Assembly (NCBI GenBank): GCA_027406905.1
Contig: DAHZHT010000003.1
Location: forward strand, 1-64,000
Direction of reading: 5' to 3'
DNA: 64,000 bases
Source of the DNA: Elusimicrobiota bacterium
Lineage (GTDB): Bacteria > Elusimicrobiota > Elusimicrobia > UBA1565 > UBA9628
The translations under genes were made by a program, and so were the position numbers. This document shows positions 14,634 to 23,703 of the stretch, in pieces (the stretch's first letter is position 1; every line of letters begins with the position of its first letter). The notes beneath the pieces are model-generated. The model ran no database searches. It was not told the origin of the DNA and saw nothing but the letters and a program-made list of their open reading frames with translations.

Positions 14634-17600
14634 TGTTTGAAAAATTTCTATCTAAAATTCTCAAATCCCCGGCCATCGTCGGGATTCTCGTCGTTTTCCT
14701 CTTTATCGTAGGCATTATTTCCTACCGCGGCCTCAACGTAGATTTATTTCCCCCTCTTGATTTTCCCGTTCTCAACATCGTCGCCGAAGCCCCGGGGTTT
14801 TCGTCTTTGGAAATGGAGCGGCAAGTCACTCTCCCGATTGAAAGCGCGGTCAGCGGCGTTCTCGGGGTTATTCGCGTTCGCTCGGTGATGGCCACCGGCA
14901 TATCGATGGTCTCCGCCGAATTTCAGTGGGGCGCGGACATGATCACCGCCCGGCAGCTGATTTTAGCGGCTTTGGCTCAGACGGCGGGGCAACTGCCGCA
15001 AGAGGTCGAGCCCTCGGTTGAAAGTTTAAGCGCGACCTTGGCTCTGATTGAAGGCTACAGCCTTCAGGGCGGAGATGATTTAATTAAACTCCGGGATATC
15101 GCCAATTATCAACTCAAGCCGCGCCTTCAGGGAATCTTGGGGGTTTACAAAGTCGTCGTCGTCGGCGGAAAAGTAAGGGAATACGCGGTCTACCCAAATC
15201 CTTTTTTAATGATGAAATACGGCTTAGCCCTCAACGATTTAAAACGGGCGTTAGCCTCCAACAATATTCTCGTTTCTCCGGGGGTCGTCAACAATTACTC
15301 CCAGGAATTTGTCGTCAGGGCCAACGGACAATTTAAAGACGTCTCTGACGTCAAAAACGTCGTCGTGGCCGTCAAGGCCGGAATTCCGGTCAGAATACGG
15401 GATCTGGCACGAGTCTCAAATACCTATCAGTTCCAACGCCAAGACGCTTCCGAAAAAGGAAAACCCTCGATTCTAATCAACATTTACAAACAGCCGCGCT
15501 TTGACACTATTGAAGTCGCCAACGCCGTGGCGAAAAAAATCAAGGAATTTCAAAAAACCCTGCCGGCGGGATTTACCATCCATAATTATTACGACCAATC
15601 TCAATTAGTGAAAGACTCTATCGGCAGCGTCAAAGAGAGCGTCGCCATCGGAGCCGTCTTGGTCGTCGTTATTTTGCTCGTTTTTTTGCGCAGCCCGCGC
15701 CTGACGTTGGTCGCGACCTTGAGCATCCCCATTTCGGCGATTGCCGCCATCATTTTAATGCGCCTGTTCGGAGTAGGGCTCAACATCATGTCTTTGGGCG
15801 GCCTCGCGGTCGGAAGCGGAATCATCGTCGATGACGCCATCGTCGTTTTGGAAAATATTTTTCGCCACCTCGCCCACTTAAACTCAAGTTCAAACTCATC
15901 AACCTTAGATACCATCGTCAGCGCCGCTTCCGAAGTCGTTCGCCCCGTCGTCGTCTCGACCTTAACCAATATCGGAATCTTCGCGCCGATGGTTTTTATC
16001 GCAGGTTTAGCGGGACGTCTTTTTAAGCCGGTGGCCTTGACCGTCACCTTCGCGTTGTCGGCGTCTTTAATCGTCGCTTTGACGGTAATTCCGGTTTTGG
16101 TCCTTCAAATAGCCTCCCGCGTCCGCATCGATGAAAATTCAGGAGGACCTTTTGAAAAAACTTACCGCTGGCTTCTTGATTTATCTCTCAAACGCCCGTG
16201 GATGACCATCTTTTTCTTGGCGCTGATTCCCTTTTTAATTTCCTGGACCGCGTTTAAACGCCTTAATACCGCGTTTCTCCCGGCTCTTGATGAAAGCGCC
16301 ATTCAACTTCAAACCACGCTTCCCCCGGGCGCCTCTTTAGCTGAATCCCGCGCGGTCAACGGCGCGATAGAAAAGTGGCTTAACAATATCTCGGGCATTA
16401 TCACGGTCGTCCGCAACACCGGGCACGCGCCGGGAACTCTCGATGTCGACAGCGTCAACCGAAGCGATATCAATATCAAACTAGTCCCCAAAAGGCAAAG
16501 GCCGATTCCGATGGATGAGCTGATCGCAAAACTATCGGAAAAAACCTCCAAGCTGCCCGGGGTCAATGTCGAATATTTAATGCCCTTGGCCGATAAAATC
16601 AACGACGCGATGGGAGGAATCCCTTACGATATCGGTATTGATTTCTTCGGCCCCAGCCTCAAAACATTGGGAGAACTTTCCTCAAACCTAACCGAGCGCG
16701 TTAAAAATATTCCCGGAGTCGCCGATATCAAGCCGCCCGAGAACATCCCACTTCCCGCTCTTCAAACATCCATCAACCGAAAAGAGGCGGGGCGTCTGGG
16801 AATATCCGAACGCGCGATTTTTGATTTACTGGAGGCCTATTCGGTGGGGCTCACCGCGACCCATGTCCGCCGCCTTTTTAAATCCATTGGAGTCGTTTTG
16901 CACTTTACCAAACCCGGGCAAAATTTGGACCTCGAAGCCTTAAGAAGCCTACCGCTAAAAACCGCCGGGGGAAACATCGTTCCCTTGGAGCAAGTCGCCC
17001 ATTTTTACTACTCGGACGTTCCTAGCAAGATCTATCACGAACATCTCTCCCGCAAAATGACCGTGGCCTTCAATGTCCGGGGCCGAAACATCAATGACGT
17101 CGCCTCCAAAGTCGCGCAAGAAATCGAAAAAATGAAATTGCCGAAAGGATACAGCTGGAGCTATTCCGGGAAATACGCCTCGGGAAAAAGCGCGATCAAC
17201 AACATGGGAATGGTTTTTTTGATGGCGATTTTAGTCGTGGCCATCATCTTGTGGCTGGAATTTAGATCGCTTCTCCAAGTGGGACTCATTTTGCTGACGG
17301 TTCCCCTGGCCTCCATCGGCGCGGCTGTGGGCTTATGGCTTTTTCACGAGAGTCTCAACGTCTCTTCGATGATCGGGGCGGTAATGCTTATTGGAATCGT
17401 CGTCAGAAACGGGATTATCATGCTTGATTACATGAATTCGGAAATAGAGTCCGGCCAAGAAGTCGAAGAGGCGGTGCGCTCTTCCGCTCTTAAGCGCGCC
17501 CGCCCGATTCTGATGACGGCCTCGGTCGCGATTTTAGGATTGGTTCCAATCGCCACCGGCTGGGGAACGGGTTCGGAATTATTGCAGCCCCTGGCCATCG

Positions 17601-17701
17601 CGGTTATCGGCGGGCTTTTGACCTCGACGGTCTTGACCCTTTTCGTTCTTCCCGCTTCCGCCTTGATTACGCTTAAAATCGGCCGCGACTCAAAGCCCTA
17701 A
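14633..17701 (+). CDS. RND-family efflux pump (AcrB/CzcA-like)
   Basis: The 1022-residue size, the N-terminal membrane helix followed by DLFPPLDFPVLNIVAEAPG, and EMERQVTLPIESAVSG are typical of RND permeases. Membrane blocks lie near residues 10-30, 335-500, 525-545 and 855-1015. GGLAVGSGIIVDDAIVVLEN near 390 carries the family signature of helix 4, where Asp residues relay protons. Pumps of this type move drugs, metals or lipids across the envelope with TolC and an adaptor. The two adjacent genes supply both. The start overlaps the adaptor stop as TAATG. The substrate cannot be told from the sequence; I do not see the Met triads of CusA. Confidence 0.93.
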   Translation: MFEKFLSKILKSPAIVGILVVFLFIVGIISYRGLNVDLFPPLDFPVLNIVAEAPGFSSLEMERQVTLPIESAVSGVLGVIRVRSVMATGISMVSAEFQWGADMITARQLILAALAQTAGQLPQEVEPSVESLSATLALIEGYSLQGGDDLIKLRDIANYQLKPRLQGILGVYKVVVVGGKVREYAVYPNPFLMMKYGLALNDLKRALASNNILVSPGVVNNYSQEFVVRANGQFKDVSDVKNVVVAVKAGIPVRIRDLARVSNTYQFQRQDASEKGKPSILINIYKQPRFDTIEVANAVAKKIKEFQKTLPAGFTIHNYYDQSQLVKDSIGSVKESVAIGAVLVVVILLVFLRSPRLTLVATLSIPISAIAAIILMRLFGVGLNIMSLGGLAVGSGIIVDDAIVVLENIFRHLAHLNSSSNSSTLDTIVSAASEVVRPVVVSTLTNIGIFAPMVFIAGLAGRLFKPVALTVTFALSASLIVALTVIPVLVLQIASRVRIDENSGGPFEKTYRWLLDLSLKRPWMTIFFLALIPFLISWTAFKRLNTAFLPALDESAIQLQTTLPPGASLAESRAVNGAIEKWLNNISGIITVVRNTGHAPGTLDVDSVNRSDINIKLVPKRQRPIPMDELIAKLSEKTSKLPGVNVEYLMPLADKINDAMGGIPYDIGIDFFGPSLKTLGELSSNLTERVKNIPGVADIKPPENIPLPALQTSINRKEAGRLGISERAIFDLLEAYSVGLTATHVRRLFKSIGVVLHFTKPGQNLDLEALRSLPLKTAGGNIVPLEQVAHFYYSDVPSKIYHEHLSRKMTVAFNVRGRNINDVASKVAQEIEKMKLPKGYSWSYSGKYASGKSAINNMGMVFLMAILVVAIILWLEFRSLLQVGLILLTVPLASIGAAVGLWLFHESLNVSSMIGAVMLIGIVVRNGIIMLDYMNSEIESGQEVEEAVRSSALKRARPILMTASVAILGLVPIATGWGTGSELLQPLAIAVIGGLLTSTVLTLFVLPASALITLKIGRDSKP

Positions 17702-17720
17702 TTTCGTTTAATTTCGTTTA
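17701..17720. repeat. Ten-base direct repeat between convergent genes
   Basis: AATTTCGTTT occurs twice in tandem, followed by AAGCG, between the convergent stops of the pump and the aldo-keto reductase. Confidence 0.7.
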
Positions 17721-18713
17721 AGCGTAGAAATTTCTTATCCAGCGATACTGAGCCAAACGCGCCAATTCCATGGCGCTAAAATAATTTCCGTCCGAGGCCA
17801 AAACGTTTTTTTGGACATGGGAAACTTTTCTCATGCCGGGAATGACGGTTGAGACCGCGTCGAAGCTGAGAACGAATTTCAAGGCGGCGATAGCTAAAGT
17901 CGGCGCCACGGACCCCAAGACCTCTTTCTCAACAGCCGCCACGCGCTCGCAGGTTTCTTTTAAGCGCGCGCCGCCGAAATAATGGCTGCGGAAATCCTCC
18001 GGAGGAAATTGCGTGTCCGGCTTTAATTCGCCGGTCAGGCTTCCCTCGTCAAAAGGGCAACGAACCACGACGCCGATTTTTTTCTCGGCGCAAAGCGGAA
18101 ACAAGATTTCAGAAGCCCGCTGATCAAAAAGATTAAAAAGGACCTGGATTTGATCGACAAAACCGCTCTTAACGATTTCAACGGCGGTTTCAGGATTGTC
18201 CCCCACGGACACCCCGACAAAGCGCACCTTGCCGGCCTTTTTAAGATTCTCGAAAGTTTCCATGACCTTCGGCCATAGAGGATCTCGAACCCAGCTGTCG
18301 GTCCAAACATGAAATTGTTCCAATACCAGGGTATCGCAAGAGAGATTTCTTAAAGAGCGCTCGACAGAAGAGACGATCCAGTCCGGCGGAAAAGCCCGCG
18401 CCAGCGGAGTTTGCGCCCGGGCCGGCCATTCCATATTTTTGGGCGGAATTTTAGTCGAGACAGTCAGGCGCCGGCCGATTTCTTTAAAGAGTTTGGCGAT
18501 CAATTTTTCCGAATGCCCGTGGCCGTAAGCGAAAGCCGTGTCGAAATAGGTAATTCCAGAATCGACCGCCGCATGAAGAGCCCGCATCGATTCCGAATCG
18601 TCCACGGGCCCCCACATGGTTTTTCCAATTCCCCATCCGCCAAAGCCGATCTCGGAAACGGAAATACCGGTTCTTCCTAAAAGGCGAGAGCGCATCGCGG
18701 TCGTCTGTTGCAT
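17718..18713 (-). CDS. Aldo/keto reductase
   Basis: The open frame extends upstream into dapA, but the family begins at ATG 18713 (331 residues), where a -10 box lies six bases before the start. RLLGRTGISVSEIGFGGWGI is the usual N-terminus. FDTAFAYGHGHSE near residue 57 gives the catalytic Asp and Tyr, VSTKIP near 87 the Lys, and LEQFHVW near 135 the His of the AKR tetrad. These NAD(P)H-dependent enzymes reduce carbonyls. GNPET/IPGMRKVSHV segments near the C-terminus bind the cofactor in relatives. Substrate not predictable. Confidence 0.9.
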   Translation of the reverse strand: MQQTTAMRSRLLGRTGISVSEIGFGGWGIGKTMWGPVDDSESMRALHAAVDSGITYFDTAFAYGHGHSEKLIAKLFKEIGRRLTVSTKIPPKNMEWPARAQTPLARAFPPDWIVSSVERSLRNLSCDTLVLEQFHVWTDSWVRDPLWPKVMETFENLKKAGKVRFVGVSVGDNPETAVEIVKSGFVDQIQVLFNLFDQRASEILFPLCAEKKIGVVVRCPFDEGSLTGELKPDTQFPPEDFRSHYFGGARLKETCERVAAVEKEVLGSVAPTLAIAALKFVLSFDAVSTVIPGMRKVSHVQKNVLASDGNYFSAMELARLAQYRWIRNFYA

Positions 18714-18719
18714 AAGGCC

Positions 18720-18725
18720 ATTATA
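18720..18725 (-). promoter_or_regulatory. -10 box for leaderless aldo/keto reductase transcript
   Basis: TATAAT on the minus strand, then GGCCTT (six bases), then ATG 18713. The box lies between dapA's stop and this gene, so the reductase can be expressed apart from the dapA operon. Confidence 0.65.
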
Positions 18726-18739
18726 TCTTTTAAATAAAA

Positions 18740-19654
18740 TCAAGAAAAAAGAGACTGGGCGGCGAAAAGTTCTTTTTCCACGACCGCTCGATTTTCCTTG
18801 GACAAGGGAGTCAAGGGCAGGCGCACGGAATTCGAGCAAAGGCCCATTTTCCAGAGAGCCGCTTTAACCGGAATGGGATTGGTTTCGACAAAAAGAGCTT
18901 TGGTCAATGCAAAAAGAAGAGAATGAAAATGCCGGGCCCTTTGGGGATCTCCCCTGAGAAACGCTTGGCAGAGGGCCTGAACTTCCTTTGGAAACACATT
19001 GGAGACCACCGATATCACGCCAAGGCCTCCCAGCGATAAGATAGGAAGAGTCAAGGAATCGTCCCCGGACAAGACGCAAAAAGAATCCGGCAAGGTTCTA
19101 ATAATCTCGGAAATTTGATCGAGATTACCGGAAGACTCTTTGACTCCGATGATATTCGGGCAATCTTGCGCCAAGCGCTCAAGGGTAGAGGGCATGATAT
19201 TGATCGCCGTCCTTCCGGGGATATTGTAAACGACAATCGGAGAAGAGACTTTTCCCGCCACGGCCTTAAAATGACGGTAAAGGCCTTCCTGGGTCGGCTT
19301 ATTATAATAAGGAGATAAAACCAAGAGCGCGTCAGCCCCGGCTTTTTGGGCTTGAACGGCCAGAGTCGTCGCCTTGGCCGTGTCGTTGGAAGCGACGCCC
19401 GCCATCACCGGAATGCGCCCCCGGCAATACCGAACCCCCTCGGCGATAATTTTTATGAACTCTTCCTGGGTTAAAGTCGCGGCCTCACCGGTCGAGCCGC
19501 ATAAAACGACTCCGGAAACATGAGAGGAAATTTGGCGTTCCAAGAGCCTTTTTAAGGCCGCAAGATCCAGCGCCCCATTTTTCTTAAACGGGGTCACCAA
19601 GGCGGTCCAGCAACCGGGCAATCGCGCTTTAAAATCTAACATCGTTTGTCTCAT
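18740..19654 (-). CDS. dapA: 4-hydroxy-tetrahydrodipicolinate synthase
   Basis: The 304-residue enzyme condenses pyruvate with aspartate semialdehyde, the first step of the diaminopimelate/lysine branch. LPGCWTALVTPFKKNGALD is the classic N-terminus. GVVLCGSTGEAATLTQEE near residue 49 holds the substrate-binding Thr residues, YNIPGRTAIN near 143 the Tyr and Arg, and GVKESSGNLDQ near 170 the Schiff-base Lys. The start overlaps dapF's stop as ATGA, so lpxB, dapF and dapA form one operon. Confidence 0.97.
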   Translation of the reverse strand: MRQTMLDFKARLPGCWTALVTPFKKNGALDLAALKRLLERQISSHVSGVVLCGSTGEAATLTQEEFIKIIAEGVRYCRGRIPVMAGVASNDTAKATTLAVQAQKAGADALLVLSPYYNKPTQEGLYRHFKAVAGKVSSPIVVYNIPGRTAINIMPSTLERLAQDCPNIIGVKESSGNLDQISEIIRTLPDSFCVLSGDDSLTLPILSLGGLGVISVVSNVFPKEVQALCQAFLRGDPQRARHFHSLLFALTKALFVETNPIPVKAALWKMGLCSNSVRLPLTPLSKENRAVVEKELFAAQSLFS

Positions 19655-20448
19655 AAATCAATGACTCCTTGGTAGACGATTTTCGCGGGGCCTTCTAGAA
19701 AAATATCCGAAGCCCCGTCACGGAGAGAATTAAAGGAAACCTTAAGGCGCCCTCCGCGAGCGACGACTTGAGAAGAATTTCCGCTTTTCCCCATCAGATA
19801 AGAAATGATCGCCGCCGCGACGACTCCGGTTCCGCAGGCCAGGGTTTCCGCTTCCACCCCTCTCTCAAAGGTGCGAATATAAATTTTTCCGGATTTAATC
19901 TCTATAAAATCGACATTCGTTCCTCTGGGAGAAAAAAATGGGTGATTCCTAATTTCCCTCCCCCAAGAATTGACGTCAAATTTTTCCAGGTTTTTGACCG
20001 GTAAAACCGCGTGAGGAACTCCGGTATCGATTAAATGAAGCTTGATTGGGCGACCCAAAACCGCGATTGGAACGCTCAGACGCGCGCCAGAGGCTTTCGG
20101 CATTTGAACGGATACCCGCTCTGGCGAAATAATTCTAGCGCTTAAAATTCCCTTGGGGGTTTGAAGTTTAAATTCTTTTTTCCCGTAAGTCCAATTTTTT
20201 TGGCTCATCCACCACGCCGCCGCGCGCATTCCATTTCCGCAAAAAGCCGCCGAGCCGTCGGAGTTATAATAATCAAAACCAAGACCGGGTTTACGGTACA
20301 CCCACAGAAGCCCGTCGGCGCCGATGCCTTCCTTGGGACGGCATAAAATGCGGGAGAGGCGAGAAGCCTTTAAATTCTTGTCCGCGAGCACAAGCACAAA
20401 ATCATTGCCGGCGGCTGACATCTTAAAAAAAGGCAACTTTTTTTTCAT
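19651..20448 (-). CDS. dapF: Diaminopimelate epimerase
   Basis: This 265-residue cofactor-free epimerase converts LL- to meso-diaminopimelate for peptidoglycan and lysine. FFKMSAAGNDFVLV is the N-terminal signature. The two catalytic cysteines sit in SAAFCGNGMRAAAW near residue 72 and in ETLACGTGVVAA near 208. The start overlaps the lpxB stop by four bases and the end overlaps dapA, showing coupled translation. Two steps of the same pathway are thus together, although the intermediate dap genes are not in the window. Confidence 0.97.
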   Translation of the reverse strand: MKKKLPFFKMSAAGNDFVLVLADKNLKASRLSRILCRPKEGIGADGLLWVYRKPGLGFDYYNSDGSAAFCGNGMRAAAWWMSQKNWTYGKKEFKLQTPKGILSARIISPERVSVQMPKASGARLSVPIAVLGRPIKLHLIDTGVPHAVLPVKNLEKFDVNSWGREIRNHPFFSPRGTNVDFIEIKSGKIYIRTFERGVEAETLACGTGVVAAAIISYLMGKSGNSSQVVARGGRLKVSFNSLRDGASDIFLEGPAKIVYQGVIDL

Positions 20449-21557
20449 CGAGAGTTCTTTACCGCCTCTATTAAACCCCGCGCCACGCGTTCGGAAACCC
20501 CGGGGTTTCCCAAACGCTTTCTAAGCGCCATTAATTTTTCCCGAGCCTCAATATAATTTTGCGGACTCTGCCAAAAATTCGATAAAGCCTCGGCCAAAGC
20601 CTCGGGATGGACCTGATCCTGGATGAGTTCAGGCACTATTTTTTCTCCCGCCAAGATATTAGCCATCGCGATATAAGGGACCTTGATTAACGAACGAGCC
20701 AAAAAATAAGTCGGCCAGGACATTTTATAAGCGACTACCATCGGAATTCCCAAAAGAGCGTTTTCCAATGTCGCCGTCCCTGAAGAGCAAAAAGCTCCGT
20801 CTAGCCGCGCGCGCTTTTGATAATCGGACTCCCGAATAATTTCAATTCCGGGCTCTTGAAACTGATAAGAGGCGTCGGAAAGAGCCCGGGCGGCAAAAAC
20901 CATCGCCCGCGCGCCCGGGAAACGCTTTTTAAAAATTTTAAAACTCTCTAAAAAAATCGGAAGATGTCTTGAGACCTCGGATTTTCGGCTTCCGGGCAAA
21001 ATTCCTATCAAGGGATCTCGCGGAATTTCGGTTTTGAGCTTGGGCTCGGGAATAATATCTAAGAGCGGATGGCCGACGAATTCGCAGGAGACCCCGGCAT
21101 CGCGGTAAAGTTTTTCCTCAAAAGGAAAAATAACGAAAATTTTTTTAACCAGGCGCCCGATCACGCGGACGCGATAAGGGCGGCTGGCCCAAACCTGCGG
21201 GCTAATATAGTAGTAAGCCGGCACGCGGGCCTTAAAGGCGAATTCGAGCAAGCGCCGGTTAAAACCGTAATAGTCGATACAGATAAGAGACTTCGCCTGC
21301 CCCGCATTTAAAAAATCCCTGATTCTAAACGCGGTATTGAGAAGACGCGGCATTTTTAAGAAAGGCTCCAGAAATCCCACGATGCCTTCCCCCGCCAAAT
21401 CGTCCAAAAATTCATCGGCCTCCTCTTTCATAAAGGGGCCGCCGATAGCCGCGATTTTAACGGCAGGATCGATTTTTTTTAAAGCCGCGATCAGCCGGGA
21501 GCCGTGCAAATCTCCGGAAGGATCCCCAGCGGCAATCAAAAAATCAAAGATTTCCAC
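20445..21557 (-). CDS. lpxB: Lipid-A-disaccharide synthase
   Basis: The 370-residue glycosyltransferase joins UDP-diacylglucosamine and lipid X in lipid A synthesis, acting at the inner membrane. Signatures are IAAGDPSGDLHGSRLI near residue 8, CIDYYGFNRRLLEFA near 92, YYISPQVWASRP near 115, CEFVGHPLLD near 158 and GILPGSRKSEV near 184. It starts at GTG 21557, six bases after a TACAAT box. It shows that the organism builds lipid A. It leads the lpxB-dapF-dapA operon and is divergent from gdhA. Confidence 0.96.
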   Translation of the reverse strand: MEIFDFLIAAGDPSGDLHGSRLIAALKKIDPAVKIAAIGGPFMKEEADEFLDDLAGEGIVGFLEPFLKMPRLLNTAFRIRDFLNAGQAKSLICIDYYGFNRRLLEFAFKARVPAYYYISPQVWASRPYRVRVIGRLVKKIFVIFPFEEKLYRDAGVSCEFVGHPLLDIIPEPKLKTEIPRDPLIGILPGSRKSEVSRHLPIFLESFKIFKKRFPGARAMVFAARALSDASYQFQEPGIEIIRESDYQKRARLDGAFCSSGTATLENALLGIPMVVAYKMSWPTYFLARSLIKVPYIAMANILAGEKIVPELIQDQVHPEALAEALSNFWQSPQNYIEAREKLMALRKRLGNPGVSERVARGLIEAVKNSR

Positions 21558-21563
21558 GTTCCA

Positions 21564-21590
21564 ATTGTATCATTTGACATTAGCTCTCAA
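21564..21590 (-). promoter_or_regulatory. Promoter of lpxB-dapF-dapA, leaderless arrangement
   Basis: TACAAT (21569-21564), preceded by TGA, is six bases before GTG 21557. TTGAGA at 21590-21585 gives a 15-base spacer. It overlaps the divergent gdhA promoter, so the two could influence each other. Confidence 0.62.
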
Positions 21591-21601
21591 ATTGTTACAA
21601 T
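21574..21601 (+). promoter_or_regulatory. Promoter of the glutamate dehydrogenase gene
   Basis: TTGACA at 21574-21579 and TACAAT at 21596-21601 with a 16-base spacer. The leader is about 24 bases and includes AGGAG at 21621-21625, six bases before ATG 21632. Confidence 0.75.
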
Positions 21602-21631
21602 TCACTTGAGACGTTCATCTAGGAGAATCTA

Positions 21632-22945
21632 ATGAAAACACAAGAAATTTTGCCAACCCTCAAAAAAGATAAAAAGGAGAATGCGCCGGCGGAAAATGCC
21701 GAATCCAACCCTTGGCAGCAGGCGATGTCGCAGTTAGACCGCGCGGCGGCCAAAATGAAAATCGACCCCATGGTAGTCGAGCGCCTGCGCCACTGTAAGC
21801 GCATTCTCACCGTGTCTATTCCCATCAAGATGGACGATGGAAGCTTTAAAGTTTTTGAAGGATATCGGATACAGCACAACATCGACCGCGGCCCGGCCAA
21901 AGGCGGCATCCGCTATCACCCCCAGGTTTCTTTAGACGAAGTCAAAGCCCTCGCGTTTTGGATGACGATGAAATGCGCGGTCGTGAATCTCCCTTATGGC
22001 GGAGCCAAGGGCGGAATCATCTGCGATCCCTCGAAAATGTCGCTAGCGGAATTAGAACGCCTGACCCGCCGATATACTTCCGAAATTTCGATTATTATTG
22101 GTCCGGATAAAGACATCCCGGCGCCAGACGTTAATACCAACGACCAAGTCATGAGTTGGATCATGGATACCTACTCAATGACAATCGGTTATTCATGTCC
22201 AGGCGTCGTCACCGGAAAGCCCATTGAGGCGGGCGGATCCTTAGGGCGCAAGGAAGCGACCGGAAGAGGAGTTTTCTATGTCGCAAGGGAATTGGTCAAA
22301 GCCCAAGGCAAGGATTTAAAAACCATGACCGTCGCCGTTCAAGGATTTGGGAATGTGGGCTCCAACGCGGCCAAGATATTCCACGAAAATGGATCAAAAA
22401 TCGTCGCCGTTTCCGATGTCAATGGCGGTCTCTATGACGAGAAAGGGCTCGATATCCCCGATATTATCAGTTACGCCGCCAACAATAAGGGCTCCATCGC
22501 CTCTTATCCCAAGGCCCAGCATATCCCGACAGATACCTTTGTCGAGGTAGCCTGCGATATTTTGATTCCAGCGGCGATGGAAAATCAAATTACCAGCCTC
22601 AACGCCGGGAAAGTGAAAGCCAAATACATCGTGGAAGGCGCCAACGGGCCGACCTCCGGCGAAGCCGATAGAATCTTGCGCGAACGCGGCATTTGGGTCA
22701 TTCCGGACATACTCGCCAATTCCGGAGGAGTCACCGTAAGCTATTTTGAATGGGTTCAAGACATCCAGGCCTATTTCTGGAACGAAGACGACGTCAATCA
22801 CAGGCTCCAAGACATCATCACCAAGGCCTTTAAAGAAATTTATGCCATGGCCCAGAAAGAAAATGTCGACCTGCGGTTAGCCGCGTTCATGGTGGGGCTG
22901 AACCGTCTAGCCAAGACCGTCAAACTCAGAGGCACATTCCCCTGA
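21632..22945 (+). CDS. gdhA: Glutamate dehydrogenase (Glu/Leu/Phe/Val family)
   Basis: The 437-residue enzyme interconverts glutamate and 2-oxoglutarate plus ammonia. GPAKGGIRYHPQVSLDEVKA near residue 88 and LPYGGAKGGIICDP near 119 (catalytic Lys) are the dehydrogenase signature, followed by IPAPDVNTNDQVMSW. The Rossmann segment VAVQGFGNVGSNAAKI near 233 binds NAD(P). The C-terminal NSGGVTVSYFEWVQD is typical of the catabolic-type hexameric enzymes such as RocG/GudB. A strong promoter and AGGAG site precede it. The stop TGA overlaps a probable CTG start of a secreted TPR protein. Confidence 0.96.
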   Translation: MKTQEILPTLKKDKKENAPAENAESNPWQQAMSQLDRAAAKMKIDPMVVERLRHCKRILTVSIPIKMDDGSFKVFEGYRIQHNIDRGPAKGGIRYHPQVSLDEVKALAFWMTMKCAVVNLPYGGAKGGIICDPSKMSLAELERLTRRYTSEISIIIGPDKDIPAPDVNTNDQVMSWIMDTYSMTIGYSCPGVVTGKPIEAGGSLGRKEATGRGVFYVARELVKAQGKDLKTMTVAVQGFGNVGSNAAKIFHENGSKIVAVSDVNGGLYDEKGLDIPDIISYAANNKGSIASYPKAQHIPTDTFVEVACDILIPAAMENQITSLNAGKVKAKYIVEGANGPTSGEADRILRERGIWVIPDILANSGGVTVSYFEWVQDIQAYFWNEDDVNHRLQDIITKAFKEIYAMAQKENVDLRLAAFMVGLNRLAKTVKLRGTFP

Positions 22946-23703
22946 ACGGACTCAAAAAAAATTCAATCGCGCTCGCAAGCCTTGGATTTTTTCTCGCACG
23001 GGCTCCTTTAAGCGCCGCGCCTTTAAATCAAGACGCGGCGCTTATTTCCAAGATTGATTTTCTTTATTTTCACCGCGATCAAAAAGACAATCTCTCCGCG
23101 AGCTTAAAACTCATCGAATCCGGGCTCGCGAAGGACCCAAAAAATGCGCCCCTTTTGTGGAGAAAAGGGCGGGATTTAGAGCGCATCGGGGAAAATCAAA
23201 AAAAATCAAGCGAAAAAATTGAGTTTTTTGAAAAAGCGCGAAAGACCCTTGAAGAGTCAATTAAGATTGACCCAAAAATTCCCGACGCCCATTACTGGCT
23301 GGGGGTGACCTTGGGCCGCATCGGGCAAACGCGGGGCATCTTGCGCTCCCTATTTCTCCTTGAGCCGCTCCACCGTCAAATGCGGGAAACCTTGAGTCTC
23401 GACCCTGATTACGAGCCCGCAATCCATGTTCTAGGAGAAATTTATAGGGAGCTTCCGCGCTTTGTCGGAGGCAGCATTACAAAAGCCATCGCGGAATTTA
23501 AGAAAGCCCGGAAAATGGCGCCCAACGATCTGGTCAACCTCTTGTCTTTAGGGCAAGCCTATCAAGACGCGAAAGAAAACGCGAAGGCCCTAGAAGTTCT
23601 CAATCAAGCGCTCTTGGTGAAAGACCCCGCCGATCCCGGGGAAGCGGCGGATAACCGCAAAGACATCCAAAAAGTCATTCAAGAAATTAAAGCCGGGGAT
23701 TAG
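22942..23703 (+). CDS. Secreted TPR protein with a likely CTG start
   Basis: A conventional start would be TTG 23155, giving 182 residues. The same frame runs open further up, and the residues from 22942 read LNGLKKNSIALASLGFFLAR followed by APLSAAP, a textbook signal peptide. No ATG, GTG or TTG exists near there. CTG 22942 overlaps the gdhA TGA (CTGA), and AGAGG lies nine bases upstream, so I take CTG as start (about 253 residues); ATT 22936 is an alternative. The mature part is made of TPR-like helices (PDAHYWLGVTLGRIGQTRGI, LVNLLSLGQAYQDAKENAKA), probably a periplasmic interaction scaffold. Confidence 0.7.
   Translation: MNGLKKNSIALASLGFFLARAPLSAAPLNQDAALISKIDFLYFHRDQKDNLSASLKLIESGLAKDPKNAPLLWRKGRDLERIGENQKKSSEKIEFFEKARKTLEESIKIDPKIPDAHYWLGVTLGRIGQTRGILRSLFLLEPLHRQMRETLSLDPDYEPAIHVLGEIYRELPRFVGGSITKAIAEFKKARKMAPNDLVNLLSLGQAYQDAKENAKALEVLNQALLVKDPADPGEAADNRKDIQKVIQEIKAGD

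Noticed and set aside
15601-16047. Minus-strand frame of 148 codons in the RND pump gene
   Set aside because: Lys/Thr/Ile-rich shadow of the pump's membrane helices.
18738-18743. TTGATT as the -35 of the aldo-keto reductase promoter
   Set aside because: The spacer to TATAAT would be only 12 bases, too short; I list only the -10.
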